Origin: Pontibacter beigongshangensis
Lineage (GTDB): Bacteria; Bacteroidota; Bacteroidia; Cytophagales; Hymenobacteraceae
Assembly: GCF_014332515.1 (NCBI RefSeq)
Contig: NZ_VFSD01000002.1
Span: 1-64,000 of the forward strand
Reading direction: 5' to 3'
DNA: 64,000 nucleotides
Numbering within the stretch: position 1 is the first letter of the stretch; each line of letters begins with the position of its first letter. The notes under the pieces were generated by a model, which worked only from the letters and a program-made list of their open reading frames with translations, searched no databases and had not been told where the DNA came from. Shown here one piece after another: positions 1 through 9,294 of the stretch. A program made the position numbers and the translations under genes.

Positions 1-674
1 AAATACCGGATTGCCAGACGGTGATTTTCCCAGGACCTGGAGAAGGATAAAGTCTTTCTCACCAGCCGTGCGCACCTTTGGCGCAGGGTGTTGTTTAGCC
101 GCTCCATCCTGGTGGTCTCTTTCTTGCCTTCCGGCTGGTGCTGCCCCTTTTCGAAGACAGCGCCATAGGCTTCCAGCCCGTCCGTGAAAACCAGCGCCTT
201 CTCCCGGATAGCAGGTGGGATGCTCAGCCACAAACCTTTAGCTCCTTCCGTGTTGCGCTCTCCCAGGTGGAAACCCACCACCAGCCCTGTAGCCCTTTCT
301 ACTGCCAGCCACAGCCACACAGGGCAGTCTTTGGCACCAACAAAGCTCCATTGCTCATCTGCCTCCACACAAAGCAGCTCCACCTCTGTATCTGCCAGAT
401 TCCCCAGTGGTAGCTGCTCAGCTACTTGCTGCCAGAGCGCCTTGACGCGCGGCACCAGCCAGCCCAGGCCCACCTTGAGGATGCGGGCTATGGCTCGTAG
501 AGAGAGCCGCTCCAACAGCAACTCCTTTAACAACTCATCACGGCCATAGAGCTTCTCCGGCTCACGTGCTACTGCTTGTCTTCGGCAGTGGCGGCACTTA
601 TAGTTCTGCTTGCCGTAGTAGCTTTTACCGTTTTTGACTATATTTAAACTATGGCAGTGAGGACAGGTGGTCAT
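1..674 (-). CDS. IS1-family transposase, single frame, cut by window start
   Basis: Transposase of an IS1-type insertion sequence. Read on the minus strand from ATG at 674, the frame stays open to base 1 (224 codons), so only the last few residues are missing. Residues 4-30 form a zinc finger (CPHC then CRHC), about 45-75 a helix-turn-helix, and the catalytic part shows D106 (EADEQWSF), D165 (VFTDGLEAY) and E191 (RMERLNN), matching the IS1 DDE order; the end has the family signature RKTLSFSRSWENH. In E. coli IS1 the InsA and InsB' halves are joined by a -1 frameshift; here both lie in one frame. The element's end should fall between 675 and about 765, but I could not fix the terminal repeat. 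Plus-strand ORFs in this stretch are shadows. Confidence 0.9.
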   Translation of the reverse strand, partial: MTTCPHCHSLNIVKNGKSYYGKQNYKCRHCRRQAVAREPEKLYGRDELLKELLLERLSLRAIARILKVGLGWLVPRVKALWQQVAEQLPLGNLADTEVELLCVEADEQWSFVGAKDCPVWLWLAVERATGLVVGFHLGERNTEGAKGLWLSIPPAIREKALVFTDGLEAYGAVFEKGQHQPEGKKETTRMERLNNTLRQRCARLVRKTLSFSRSWENHRLAIRY

Positions 675-767
675 ATAAAATAAAGGTTTGGCGATCTCTA
701 TTTTATAACACCTGCCTCTCATTGCTAATTCCGAAAAATACCCATCCTTACTTTTAATATAGTACCG

Positions 768-804
768 AAAAAGCCTCCGGAGGACCTTTTTCATTCAAAT
801 AATT
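768..804 (+). repeat. CTCCGGAG intergenic repeat, copy 1
   Basis: Palindrome CCTCCGGAGG, short T run, then TCATTCAAATAATT. It lies 43 bases before the wbqC-like start and about 95 bases from the IS1 gene. This copy lacks the GCAGCAG leader seen in most others. Confidence 0.85.
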
Positions 805-847
805 CAAGAAACCGCAACTTTTAACTTTTAACTCTTAACTAAAAAGC

Positions 848-1453
848 GTGATTCTCCTGACCGAACTACACTACCACCCTCCCATCGAATATTTCCGGCA
901 GGTGCTGCTTGCCGACAGCATACTGGTGGAGCAGCACGAGAACTATAGCAAGCAAAGCTACCGCAACCGCTGCCACGTGCTCACCGCGCATGGCGTGCAG
1001 CCCCTGACCGTGCCCGTGCTCCGGGGCAACAGCAAAGACAAAACCCGCATCACCGACATAGAGATAGATTACAGCCAGAAATGGCAGCAGGTGCACTGGC
1101 GCACCCTGCAGTCGGCCTACGGCAAAGCCCCCTATTTTGAGTTTTACCACGATGCCCTGGCAGAGGTGTACGCCGAGCAACCGCGAAAATTATTCACTTT
1201 AAATATTAATTTGTTGCGGCTTTACTTAAAATTTCTTAAAATTAGTAAACCACTGGAGCTCACTCATTCGTACTTGTCTGTAGTGCCCGATAACGTGCTG
1301 GATCTGCGAAACCGGATTCATCCCAAAATCAATCCTGACAATTTGCGCGTAAAACCTTATTACCAGGTTTTTGGCAACAATTTTGCACCAGAGCTTAGTA
1401 TAATTGATTTGTTGTTTACACAAGGGCCGGCAGCCGCAGCTTACCTGCAATAA
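848..1453 (+). CDS. WbqC-like family protein
   Basis: A 201-residue protein resembling the WbqC family, known from polysaccharide biosynthesis loci but without an established reaction. Seen: the N-terminal TELHYHPPIEYFRQVLLADSI segment (broken across helices), NRCHVLTAHGVQ, and the central WRTLQSAYGKAPYFEFY stretch typical of the family. No signal peptide or membrane segment, so cytoplasmic. The start is GTG at 848; no ATG lies near in frame. It stands alone between the IS1 gene and clpC, so the context says nothing about pathway. Confidence 0.8.
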   Translation: MILLTELHYHPPIEYFRQVLLADSILVEQHENYSKQSYRNRCHVLTAHGVQPLTVPVLRGNSKDKTRITDIEIDYSQKWQQVHWRTLQSAYGKAPYFEFYHDALAEVYAEQPRKLFTLNINLLRLYLKFLKISKPLELTHSYLSVVPDNVLDLRNRIHPKINPDNLRVKPYYQVFGNNFAPELSIIDLLFTQGPAAAAYLQ

Positions 1454-1568
1454 GACAGAACCGCAGGTGAACAATTCATCTGCACCGCTTGTTTCATCAG
1501 TAAGGCAACAGTTAGCGCCTCAAATTCAGTTATAATTTTGACTTTTTAGAATAATTTTTAGAGTATAC

Positions 1569-4157
1569 ATGGAAGCTAAATTCTCAAACAGAGTGAAAGA
1601 GGTAATATCACTCAGCCGTGAGGAAGCTATTCGTCTTGGACATGACTACATCGGAACGGAGCATTTGGTGTTGGGCATGATTCGGGAAGGAGAAGGTACC
1701 GCTATATCCCTGCTGAAAAAGCTAGGTGTTTCGATAGATGAATTAAAGTATGCCCTGGAACAGGCTACCCGCAATACAGCTACTCAGAACAGTAACATAA
1801 CCGGCAGTATCCCGCTTACGAAGCAGACTGAGAAGGTCCTGAAAATAACCTACCTGGAGGCAAAAATCTTCAAAAGCGATGTTATCGGCACCGAACACCT
1901 CTTATTATCCATCCTCCGGGATGAGGACAATATTTCTTCACAAATTTTATCGAAATTTAACGTGAACTACGAAGCAATAAGAGATTCTCTGGATTATCAC
2001 AGCAATAATCCGCTTGCATCGTCAGATACTGACGATTCGGATGATTCCGACAAATTATTTGGCAGCTCTTCCCGCTCTGGCAGCAGCACGAGTAAGAAAG
2101 CCGGCGAAAAATCGCGTACGCCCGTGCTCGATAACTTTGGCCGCGACTTAACCAAGCTGGCCGAAGACGACAAGCTCGACCCGATCGTAGGTCGTGAAAA
2201 AGAAATTGAGCGTGTGGCCCAGGTGCTGAGCCGCCGTAAAAAGAACAACCCGATCCTGATCGGTGAGCCTGGCGTGGGTAAAACCGCCATCGCTGAGGGC
2301 CTTGCCCTGCGCATTGTGCAGAAAAAGGTGAGCCGTGTGCTGTTCAACAAGCGCGTGGTTACCCTCGACCTTGCCTCGCTGGTGGCCGGCACCAAGTACC
2401 GTGGCCAGTTCGAAGAGCGGATGAAAGCCGTGATGAACGAGCTCGAGAAGTCTCCGGACGTGATCCTGTTCATTGACGAGCTGCACACGATTGTGGGTGC
2501 TGGCGGTGCCTCCGGCTCGCTGGATGCCTCCAACATGTTCAAGCCGGCCCTGGCCCGTGGCGAAATACAATGCATCGGCGCTACCACGCTCGATGAGTAT
2601 CGTCAGTATATCGAGAAAGATGGTGCCCTGGCCCGTCGTTTCCAGATTGTGATGGTAGACCCTACCACGCCTGAGGAGACCATGGAGATCCTGCACAACA
2701 TCAAGGACAAGTACCAGGACCACCACCACGTAAACTACACCGACAAAGCCATTGAGGCCTGCGTGAAGTTGAGTGACCGCTACATGAGCGACCGTTTCCT
2801 GCCAGACAAAGCCATTGATATTCTGGATGAGGCAGGCGCGCGTGTGCACATCAACAACATCATTGTACCGGAAGATATCCTGAAGCTCGAAGAGCAGATC
2901 GAGAATATTAAGGTAGAGAAGAACCGCGTGGTGAAGAGCCAGAAATACGAAGAGGCTGCCCAGTTGCGCGACAAGGAGAAAAAACTGATCGACCAGCTCG
3001 AACAGGCCAAAAAGAACTGGGAAGAAGAGACGAAAAAGAAACGCTATACCGTAAAAGAGGAAAATGTGGCAGAGGTTATTGCCATGATGACAGGTATTCC
3101 GGTAAAACGTATCGCTCAGAACGAAGGCGTGAAACTCCTGAACATGGGCGAAGAGCTCAAAGGCAAAGTAATCGGCCAGGACAAAGCCATCGGTCAGTTA
3201 GTAAAAGCTATCCAGCGGACACGCGTTGGCCTGAAAGATCCGAAAAAGCCCATTGGCTCCTTCGTGTTCCTCGGCCCGACCGGTGTAGGTAAAACAGAGC
3301 TTGCCAAAGTGCTGTCTACGTACCTCTTCGACAAAGAAGATTCGCTGGTGCGCATCGACATGAGTGAGTACATGGAGAAATTCAGTGTATCTCGCTTGGT
3401 GGGAGCGCCTCCGGGATACGTGGGTTACGAAGAAGGTGGCCAGTTGACAGAGAAAATCCGCCGCAAGCCATATTCTGTGGTGCTGCTCGACGAGATCGAG
3501 AAAGCGCACCCCGATGTGTACAACCTGTTGCTGCAGGTGCTCGACGATGGTATCCTGACAGACGGTTTAGGCCGCAAGGTTGACTTCCGCAACACGATTA
3601 TCATCATGACATCGAACATCGGAGCCCGCGACCTGCAGGACTTTGGTGCCGGTATCGGTTTTATGTCCAAGACAAAACAGGAGAACGTGGATGATATCAT
3701 GAAAGGCACGATTGCCAGTGCCCTGCGTAAAACCTTCTCGCCGGAGTTCCTGAACCGCCTGGACGACGTGATCGTGTTTAACTCGCTGAACCGGGAGCAC
3801 ATGCACAAGATCATCGAAATCTCGCTTAGCAAGCTGTTCAAGCGTGTGGAGACACTTGGGTACACCATCCAGCTCACCAACGAAGCCAAAGACTTTGTGG
3901 CTGAGAAGGGATACGATCCTAAATACGGTGCCCGTCCGCTAAACCGAGCTATTCAGAAATATATTGAAGATCCGATAGCAGAGGAAATTCTGAGAGCCGA
4001 AATAAGCCATGGCGACACGATTGTGGTGGAGTATAAAGAAGGCGAAGAAAAATTAACCTTCTCCTCTAAGAAGTCTGACGGCAAAGGTCCTCAGAGTGCC
4101 TCTGATGAAGCTCCAGAGCCATCTAAATCTTCCGGTTCAGATAAGGCAAACGAGTAA
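1569..4157 (+). CDS. clpC: ATP-dependent Clp protease ATP-binding subunit ClpC
   Basis: Hsp100 unfoldase that feeds substrates to ClpP in the cytoplasm. 862 residues, normal for ClpC. Two Clp_N repeats occupy about 1-145, followed by an acidic/serine-rich linker (150-180). The first AAA+ domain has Walker A GEPGVGKT at 232-239 and Walker B FIDELH at 301-306. A UVR-type helical motif ([14 protein letters not shown], about 460-473) marks it as ClpC rather than ClpA or ClpB. The second AAA+ domain has GPTGVGKT at 569-576. The C-terminal tail is Ser/Glu/Asp-rich and probably disordered. It is monocistronic, with a strong hairpin terminator 18 bases after the stop. Confidence 0.97.
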   Translation: MEAKFSNRVKEVISLSREEAIRLGHDYIGTEHLVLGMIREGEGTAISLLKKLGVSIDELKYALEQATRNTATQNSNITGSIPLTKQTEKVLKITYLEAKIFKSDVIGTEHLLLSILRDEDNISSQILSKFNVNYEAIRDSLDYHSNNPLASSDTDDSDDSDKLFGSSSRSGSSTSKKAGEKSRTPVLDNFGRDLTKLAEDDKLDPIVGREKEIERVAQVLSRRKKNNPILIGEPGVGKTAIAEGLALRIVQKKVSRVLFNKRVVTLDLASLVAGTKYRGQFEERMKAVMNELEKSPDVILFIDELHTIVGAGGASGSLDASNMFKPALARGEIQCIGATTLDEYRQYIEKDGALARRFQIVMVDPTTPEETMEILHNIKDKYQDHHHVNYTDKAIEACVKLSDRYMSDRFLPDKAIDILDEAGARVHINNIIVPEDILKLEEQIENIKVEKNRVVKSQKYEEAAQLRDKEKKLIDQLEQAKKNWEEETKKKRYTVKEENVAEVIAMMTGIPVKRIAQNEGVKLLNMGEELKGKVIGQDKAIGQLVKAIQRTRVGLKDPKKPIGSFVFLGPTGVGKTELAKVLSTYLFDKEDSLVRIDMSEYMEKFSVSRLVGAPPGYVGYEEGGQLTEKIRRKPYSVVLLDEIEKAHPDVYNLLLQVLDDGILTDGLGRKVDFRNTIIIMTSNIGARDLQDFGAGIGFMSKTKQENVDDIMKGTIASALRKTFSPEFLNRLDDVIVFNSLNREHMHKIIEISLSKLFKRVETLGYTIQLTNEAKDFVAEKGYDPKYGARPLNRAIQKYIEDPIAEEILRAEISHGDTIVVEYKEGEEKLTFSSKKSDGKGPQSASDEAPEPSKSSGSDKANE

Positions 4158-4175
4158 CACATAATTGGATTATTT

Positions 4176-4209
4176 AAAAAAAGGCTGCCCACTGAGGCAG
4201 CCTTTTTTT
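4176..4209 (+). terminator. Rho-independent terminator after clpC
   Basis: A run of A's, stem GGCTGCC / GGCAGCC with a 6-base loop, then seven T's. The flanking A and T runs make it potentially bidirectional. Confidence 0.9.
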
Positions 4210-4481
4210 GTCCGTAAAAATCTCATTTTAGCAAGAAGTATACTCTTTGAGTGCATTATATTGTAATTTTGTTAAATTGAAACCTGGAAAACCATTTTGG
4301 AAGTTAACAGCTACGCTTTTTTAGCAGAAAGGCCTAGTTTTACCAAAGCCTGATGTTAGCTGGCAGCAAGCTATAACCGTTGGCTGCCGGCAATACGCAA
4401 AACAAAGCAACTGCCCCCTAATCGGGAAAGCAACATCCAGAACAGGCATTTGCCTATACAAATTACTGTAAATCATATTAC
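4210..4481. other. Intergenic region between clpC and the carboxylase gene
   Basis: No ORF of note. AT-rich for the first 110 bases, with a TAATTTTG box near 4262 that resembles the Bacteroidetes -7 element but lacks a well-spaced -33 TTTG. It probably holds the promoter of the downstream gene; nothing else is recognisable. Confidence 0.4.
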
Positions 4482-6041
4482 ATGGCCCAAAAAACCAGAC
4501 AAAGCCAGACAGAAACGCTGGAGCGCAAAAACGCAGAGGCGCTGCTCGGCGGTGGAGAAGACAGAATTAAAGCACAGCACGCCAAGGGCAAGTTAACGGC
4601 ACGCGAACGCCTGCACCTGCTCATGGATGAAGACAGTTTTGAGGAGATAGGCAAATTTGTGATGCACCGCTCCAAGGACTTTGGCCTCGACAAGCAGTAT
4701 TTTCTGGGCGATGGCGTGGTTACCGGCTATGGCACCATTAATGGCCGCCTGGTGTATGTTTTCTCACAGGATTTTACAGTACTGGGAGGGTCACTCTCTG
4801 AAACGCACGCCGAGAAGATTGTGAAGATCATGGAACTGGCCATGAAAAACGGAGCGCCCGTGATCGGCCTCAACGATTCCGGCGGTGCGCGCATCCAGGA
4901 AGGCGTAGTGTCGCTGGGCGGCTATGCCGATATTTTTTACCGCAACACGCTGGCCTCTGGGGTCATTCCGCAAATATCGGCCATCATGGGCCCTTGTGCC
5001 GGTGGCGCCGTGTACTCCCCTGCCATTACCGACTTTGTGATGATGGTAGAGAACACCTCCTACATGTTTGTGACAGGCCCTAACGTGGTGAAGACGGTTA
5101 CCCATGAGAACGTGACCTCTGAAGAGTTGGGCGGTGCCAGCACCCACAGCACCAAGAGCGGCGTTACCCATTTCTCCTGCGCCAATGAGGTGGAGTGCAT
5201 CAACTACATCAAGAAACTGCTCAGCTATATTCCCCAGAACTGCGAGGAACTCCCGCCAGCCGTGCCCTACACCAGCAGTGGCAACGAGAGCCGCGAAGTG
5301 CTCAACACCATTATACCGGAAAACCCAAACCAGCCTTACGATATACGGGAGGTGATTGAGGGCATTATAGATACCGATACCTTTTTTGAGGTCCACAAAA
5401 ACTTTGGCGACAATATTGTGGTAGGCTTTGCACGCCTGGCCGGCCGCAGCATTGGCATTGTGGGCAACCAACCTGCCGTGCTGGCTGGCGTGCTCGACAT
5501 AAACGCCAGCACCAAGGCCGCCCGGTTTGTCCGCTTCTGCGACTGCTTCAACATTCCGCTGCTGGTGCTCGAAGATGTGCCGGGCTTTCTGCCGGGTACT
5601 GACCAGGAGTGGCGCGGCATTATTACCAACGGTGCCAAGTTGCTGTTTGCCTTCTGCGAGGCCACAGTGCCGCGCATCACGGTTATCACGCGCAAAGCGT
5701 ACGGAGGTGCCTACGATGTAATGAACTCCAAGCACATCGGGGCCGACATGAACTTTGCCTGGCCCACAGCCGAGATTGCAGTAATGGGTGCCCAGGGCGC
5801 GGCCGAAATCATCTTTAAGCGCGAAATAGCCGAGGCCGACGATCCGGAGATAAAGCTGGCGGAGAAGGTAGAGGAGTACAAAAATAAATTTGCTACGCCG
5901 TACCGGGCAGCACACCGTGGTTTTATAGATGAGGTCATCACGCCCTCAGAGACAAGGTCAAAACTCATCAAGGCATTTAAGATGCTCGAAAATAAAGCGG
6001 TGCAGTTACCCAGAAAAAAACACGGCAATATTCCTTTGTAA
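4482..6041 (+). CDS. Acyl-CoA carboxylase beta subunit (propionyl/methylmalonyl-CoA type)
   Basis: Carboxyltransferase subunit of a biotin-dependent acyl-CoA carboxylase or of methylmalonyl-CoA decarboxylase. 519 residues, typical for PccB/MmdA. Seen: N-terminal [12 protein letters not shown], the substrate-binding glycine motif [29 protein letters not shown], and in the C-terminal half [11 protein letters not shown] and [21 protein letters not shown], which build the oxyanion pockets. No biotin carboxylase or biotin-carrier gene is adjacent, so the substrate (propionyl-CoA versus methylmalonyl-CoA) cannot be settled from context. Cytoplasmic. Confidence 0.93.
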   Translation: MAQKTRQSQTETLERKNAEALLGGGEDRIKAQHAKGKLTARERLHLLMDEDSFEEIGKFVMHRSKDFGLDKQYFLGDGVVTGYGTINGRLVYVFSQDFTVLGGSLSETHAEKIVKIMELAMKNGAPVIGLNDSGGARIQEGVVSLGGYADIFYRNTLASGVIPQISAIMGPCAGGAVYSPAITDFVMMVENTSYMFVTGPNVVKTVTHENVTSEELGGASTHSTKSGVTHFSCANEVECINYIKKLLSYIPQNCEELPPAVPYTSSGNESREVLNTIIPENPNQPYDIREVIEGIIDTDTFFEVHKNFGDNIVVGFARLAGRSIGIVGNQPAVLAGVLDINASTKAARFVRFCDCFNIPLLVLEDVPGFLPGTDQEWRGIITNGAKLLFAFCEATVPRITVITRKAYGGAYDVMNSKHIGADMNFAWPTAEIAVMGAQGAAEIIFKREIAEADDPEIKLAEKVEEYKNKFATPYRAAHRGFIDEVITPSETRSKLIKAFKMLENKAVQLPRKKHGNIPL

Positions 6042-6149
6042 TAAATAACACGTTTTTCTCTATTAGAATTTAGAAATCTAACGTATGTATGTACCTGAAT
6101 CGATTTCTACCATCTTTCTGACAATCCCCAATTATAATTTAGCATAAGC

Positions 6150-7220
6150 ATGCGACAAGAATCTTTTGATTTTCTACAGAAATACCTGAACAACGCTTCT
6201 CCTACCGGCTTCGAAGCAGAAGGCCAGAAACTTTGGCTTGAATACATTAAACCATACATAGACGAATATTTTGTAGACACCTATGGCACCGTAGTAGGTG
6301 TCATAAACCCGGAAGCCGCATACAAGGTGGTCATCGAGGCGCATGCCGATGAAATTTCCTGGTTTGTGAACTACATCACCAACGAAGGCTATATTTATTT
6401 GCGGCGCAACGGAGGCTCCGATGCTGTTATCGCTCCTTCCAAACGCGTAAATATCCACACCAGCAAAGGCACCGTAAAAGCGATCTTCGGATGGCCTGCC
6501 ATACACGTGCGCAAGCTCGAAAACGAAAAAGCACCAACCGTAGAAACTGTGTTCCTGGACTGTGGCGCCAGCAACAAAGAAGAAGTAGAGGCCATGGGCA
6601 TACACGTAGGCTCTGTGGTGACGTTTGAAGACGAGTTTACGATGATGAACGAGAAGTTCTATGTAGGCCGGGCCCTCGACAACCGCATTGGCGGCTTCAT
6701 GATTGCAGAGGTGGCGCGTATGCTGAAAGAAAACAATCAAAAGCTTCCGTTTGGCCTTTACATTGTGAATGCGGTGCAGGAGGAAATCGGTTTACGTGGG
6801 GCTGAGATGATTGCCCACCGCATAAAGCCGGATGTGGCCATTATCACAGACGTGACGCACGACACGCAGTCGCCAATGTACGAAAAGAAAACCAGCGGCG
6901 ACATACACTGCGGCAAAGGCCCGGTGATAGCCTATGGCCCTGCCGTGCAGAACAACGTGCGCGACCTGATCATTACCACAGCGCAGCAAAAAGAGATTCC
7001 GTTCCAAAGAGCAGCCGTTTCACGTGCCACCGGCACCGACACCGATGCCTTTGCTTATTCTAATGCAGGCGTGGCCTCGGCCCTTATCTCGCTCCCCCTC
7101 AAGTACATGCACACCACCGTAGAAACCGTGCACAAAGACGACGTGGATAACGTGACAAAGCTGATTTACGAAACACTGCTGAAAATAGAGGATAAGCAGG
7201 ATTTCCGTTACCTGAAATAG
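6150..7220 (+). CDS. M42 family metallo-aminopeptidase
   Basis: Cytoplasmic di-metal aminopeptidase or endoglucanase-like M42 peptidase, 356 residues, normal length. Metal and catalytic residues are visible in order: H65 and D67 (EAHADE), bridging D177 (GRALDNRIGG), the E211-E212 pair (VQEEIGLRG), D234 (ITDVTHD) and a late His in LKYMHTTVETV. These fix the family; the peptide substrate is unknown. 108 bases separate it from the carboxylase gene, and a perfect hairpin terminator follows. Confidence 0.93.
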   Translation: MRQESFDFLQKYLNNASPTGFEAEGQKLWLEYIKPYIDEYFVDTYGTVVGVINPEAAYKVVIEAHADEISWFVNYITNEGYIYLRRNGGSDAVIAPSKRVNIHTSKGTVKAIFGWPAIHVRKLENEKAPTVETVFLDCGASNKEEVEAMGIHVGSVVTFEDEFTMMNEKFYVGRALDNRIGGFMIAEVARMLKENNQKLPFGLYIVNAVQEEIGLRGAEMIAHRIKPDVAIITDVTHDTQSPMYEKKTSGDIHCGKGPVIAYGPAVQNNVRDLIITTAQQKEIPFQRAAVSRATGTDTDAFAYSNAGVASALISLPLKYMHTTVETVHKDDVDNVTKLIYETLLKIEDKQDFRYLK

Positions 7221-7238
7221 GCTTGTCTTTACGAAATC

Positions 7239-7274
7239 AAAAGCTCACAGCGCCAGCCAGTGCTGTGAGCTTTT
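7239..7274. terminator. Terminator after M42 peptidase
   Basis: Perfect 13-base stem AAAAGCTCACAGC / GCTGTGAGCTTTT with a 10-base loop. The flanking A and T runs allow it to work from either strand. Confidence 0.85.
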
Positions 7275-7364
7275 GATTTTAGGACCTATGGAAAGATAAT
7301 GCTAAACTACAGTAAGGCTCGCCAGCTTATCTGAATGCAGCATAATTTACTAATATGTCTCACT

Positions 7365-7552
7365 CCCGCGAGCTTTCAGCTCGTGGGTATAAGACTATAA
7401 ACATGGCTTCTCCACTATTTCGGAAAAACTAGATTATTCTTTTTCACTTATAGAAAATTATAAAGCCTTATTATCTGATTTTTAATTTGGAGCAGTGGTC
7501 CTCGCGAGTTGAAAACTCGCTACATTTAAAACCACGAGCTGAAAGCCCGCGG
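7365..7552. repeat. REPIN-like inverted hairpin pair, copy 1
   Basis: Hairpin CCCGCGAGCT-ttc-AGCTCGTGGG at 7365-7387 recurs inverted at 7532-7552 (CCACGAGCTG then AAAGCCCGCGG; 20 of 21 positions match). A different hairpin, GCGAGTTGAAAACTCGC, sits at 7504-7520, just before the second arm. The geometry matches the pair at 39074-39250. Such pairs are typical of REP elements moved by RAYT transposases; none is seen in this window. Confidence 0.7.
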
Positions 7553-7618
7553 CAAAAATAGTATTTTTCAAATAAGCTAATAAATAATAGACAATCCTGT
7601 CAAGATGTTAAACGCTCC

Positions 7619-7676
7619 AATTATTTGAATGAAAAAACCCCTCCCGAGGCTCTGCTGCTGCTTCCGCTACTGCTGT
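7619..7676 (-). repeat. CTCCGGAG intergenic repeat, copy 2
   Basis: Read on the minus strand: GCAGCAG-rich leader, CCTCGGGAGGGG (one changed palindrome base), six T's, then CATTCAAATAATT. It lies 33 bases before the BtuF-like start. Confidence 0.85.
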
Positions 7677-7708
7677 TCCTGAATAAAAGACACTGATTGC
7701 TACCGCCT

Positions 7709-8518
7709 ATGAACTACCCCTGCACTTTCACCGACCAAATGGGTCACCAGATCACGCTGCCGCACCTGCCGCGACGCATCATCTCGCTGGTGCCGTCGCA
7801 AACGGAGCTGCTCTTTGATCTGGGGCTCGACGATCGCATTGTCGGCATCACGAAATTTTGTATTCACCCAACAGACCAGGTAAAGCAAAAGCCCATTGTT
7901 GGCGGCACTAAAAACTTCCACTTCGAGACCATAGCCCAGCTCCGGCCCGACCTGATCATTGGCAACAAAGAGGAAAACTACAAGGAAGGGATAGAGCAAC
8001 TGCAGCAGGACTACCCAGTCTGGATGAGCGATATCTATCAACTGGAAGAGGCGCTGCAGATGATGCAGCAACTAGGGGAGCTCACATCAACGGAGCCAAA
8101 AGCGGCCGAACTGGTCAGCACCATAAAGAACCGTTTTGCAGACTTTACACCCGCTACACCCGGCATCTCTACTGCTTACTTTATCTGGCGCAAGCCTTAT
8201 ATGGCTGTAGGGGAGAATAATATTATAGACCATATGTTGCAGCGCTGCGGCTTCTCCAACTGCTTTGCCCACCTGGCCCGCTACCCTGAAATAACTACGG
8301 ACCAGCTACGACAGGCTAACCCACTGTTAATTTTGCTCTCCTCAGAGCCCTACCCTTTCCGGGAGAAGCATATAACCGAGTTTCAGGAGTTGTGCCCGCA
8401 GGCGCTGGTAAAGGTAGTGGATGGGGAAATGTTCAGCTGGTATGGGAGCAGGTTGCTGCAGGCGCCGGCCTACCTGGAGCAGGTGATAAAAGAAGTGCAG
8501 CAGGAGTTAAGCCGATAA
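7709..8518 (+). CDS. Helical-backbone metal receptor, BtuF-like (cobalamin/iron-chelate binding)
   Basis: A 269-residue protein with the fold of periplasmic vitamin B12 or siderophore-binding proteins: RRIISLVPSQTELLFDLGLDDRIVGITKFC near the start, LRPDLIIGNKEEN in the middle, and LLSSEPYPFREKH late. The ATG at 7709 is preferred over an in-frame TTG at 7697. Unlike classical BtuF it has no signal peptide or lipobox, so it is either cytoplasmic or exported by another route. No permease or ATPase gene lies nearby. It overlaps the convergent gene by 12 bases at the 3' ends. Ligand unknown. Confidence 0.75.
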   Translation: MNYPCTFTDQMGHQITLPHLPRRIISLVPSQTELLFDLGLDDRIVGITKFCIHPTDQVKQKPIVGGTKNFHFETIAQLRPDLIIGNKEENYKEGIEQLQQDYPVWMSDIYQLEEALQMMQQLGELTSTEPKAAELVSTIKNRFADFTPATPGISTAYFIWRKPYMAVGENNIIDHMLQRCGFSNCFAHLARYPEITTDQLRQANPLLILLSSEPYPFREKHITEFQELCPQALVKVVDGEMFSWYGSRLLQAPAYLEQVIKEVQQELSR

Positions 8519-9037
8519 TTTCTCAAACAGCACAGCGGCCCTGGCTGCCACCTGCCTGAAATAAGCCGCATCCTCCTGCACTTCTTCCCTGCTCTTCCCT
8601 ACAACCGGGCGCAGGTTTAGTAGGTCTGTTAACTTGGTGAGTGCTATGATTTGCAGCAACCTCTCTCTTTCATTTTTCGAAGGCAGCTTTTCCTGCAGTT
8701 CTTGTTCCAGTTTCTGGAGAAGCATGTCCCGGAACTCTTTGTGCTCCACTTCCTCCTCATTCAGCAGGCGCACCACGGCAGCCACCGCTTCATCCGGTTG
8801 CACCGAGTGCATGGCAATAGAGATCAACTCGTCTGTGGCAGGCGGCGGGAGCTTTATCAGCAGCAGGTACGCGCCACCCTGTGCACCTGCCACCGCATAA
8901 TATTTCATCCAGAAACGGCCGGTGGCAGCATCCCGATAAATACTGGCCCAGCCTCCTTCAGATGTTTCGACGAGCTCCAGCTTTTTCAGGAACACCTCTA
9001 TAAGCCCGGCATCACCAAAAAGTTTTCGCTCATTCAT
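8507..9037 (-). CDS. Conserved hypothetical protein (176 aa), possibly Imm27-like
   Basis: Not firmly recognised. 176 residues, soluble, no signal peptide. The N-terminal half carries GGWASIYRDAATGRFWMKYY, which recalls immunity-protein-27-like domains, but the similarity is weak and no toxin gene is nearby. The C-terminal half is helical and charged, possibly coiled coil (residues about 90-130). Its stop overlaps the convergent receptor gene. It has a 257-base upstream spacer with no recognisable site. Confidence 0.6.
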   Translation of the reverse strand: MNERKLFGDAGLIEVFLKKLELVETSEGGWASIYRDAATGRFWMKYYAVAGAQGGAYLLLIKLPPPATDELISIAMHSVQPDEAVAAVVRLLNEEEVEHKEFRDMLLQKLEQELQEKLPSKNERERLLQIIALTKLTDLLNLRPVVGKSREEVQEDAAYFRQVAARAAVLFEKLSA

Positions 9038-9294
9038 TAATTCTATTGTTAGGTTCTACTGCTTCGCCACCCTGATGCTTCGTCAAATTAAAGATAAGAA
9101 ATTAGAAATTATGATGGCACCAACGACCCCTCGTAACTCTTAATCCTTGGGCTTTGCCCGGTTTGAAGCTCTTTTGCAGGGAGCACATAATTCAAAAGAT
9201 ATATTGGAAGAGCATTAAGTACTTAGAAATTCCCTCTCCTGAATAAAAGTACAAGCATGCACGTACCTCAATTTTTAATTCCTAATTATACCAA

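Noticed and set aside
184-549. Plus-strand ORFs over the left edge
   Set aside because: They lie fully inside the minus-strand IS1 transposase.
768-804. The CTCCGGAG repeat as a simple transcription terminator only
   Set aside because: Several copies lie upstream of genes or in the wrong place for termination, and the AATAATT end and GCAGCAG leader are kept without need for it.
4791-5915. A 374-codon open frame antisense to the carboxylase gene
   Set aside because: Low-complexity, His/Val/Gly-rich translation typical of a GC-rich gene's shadow; the sense gene has clear motifs.
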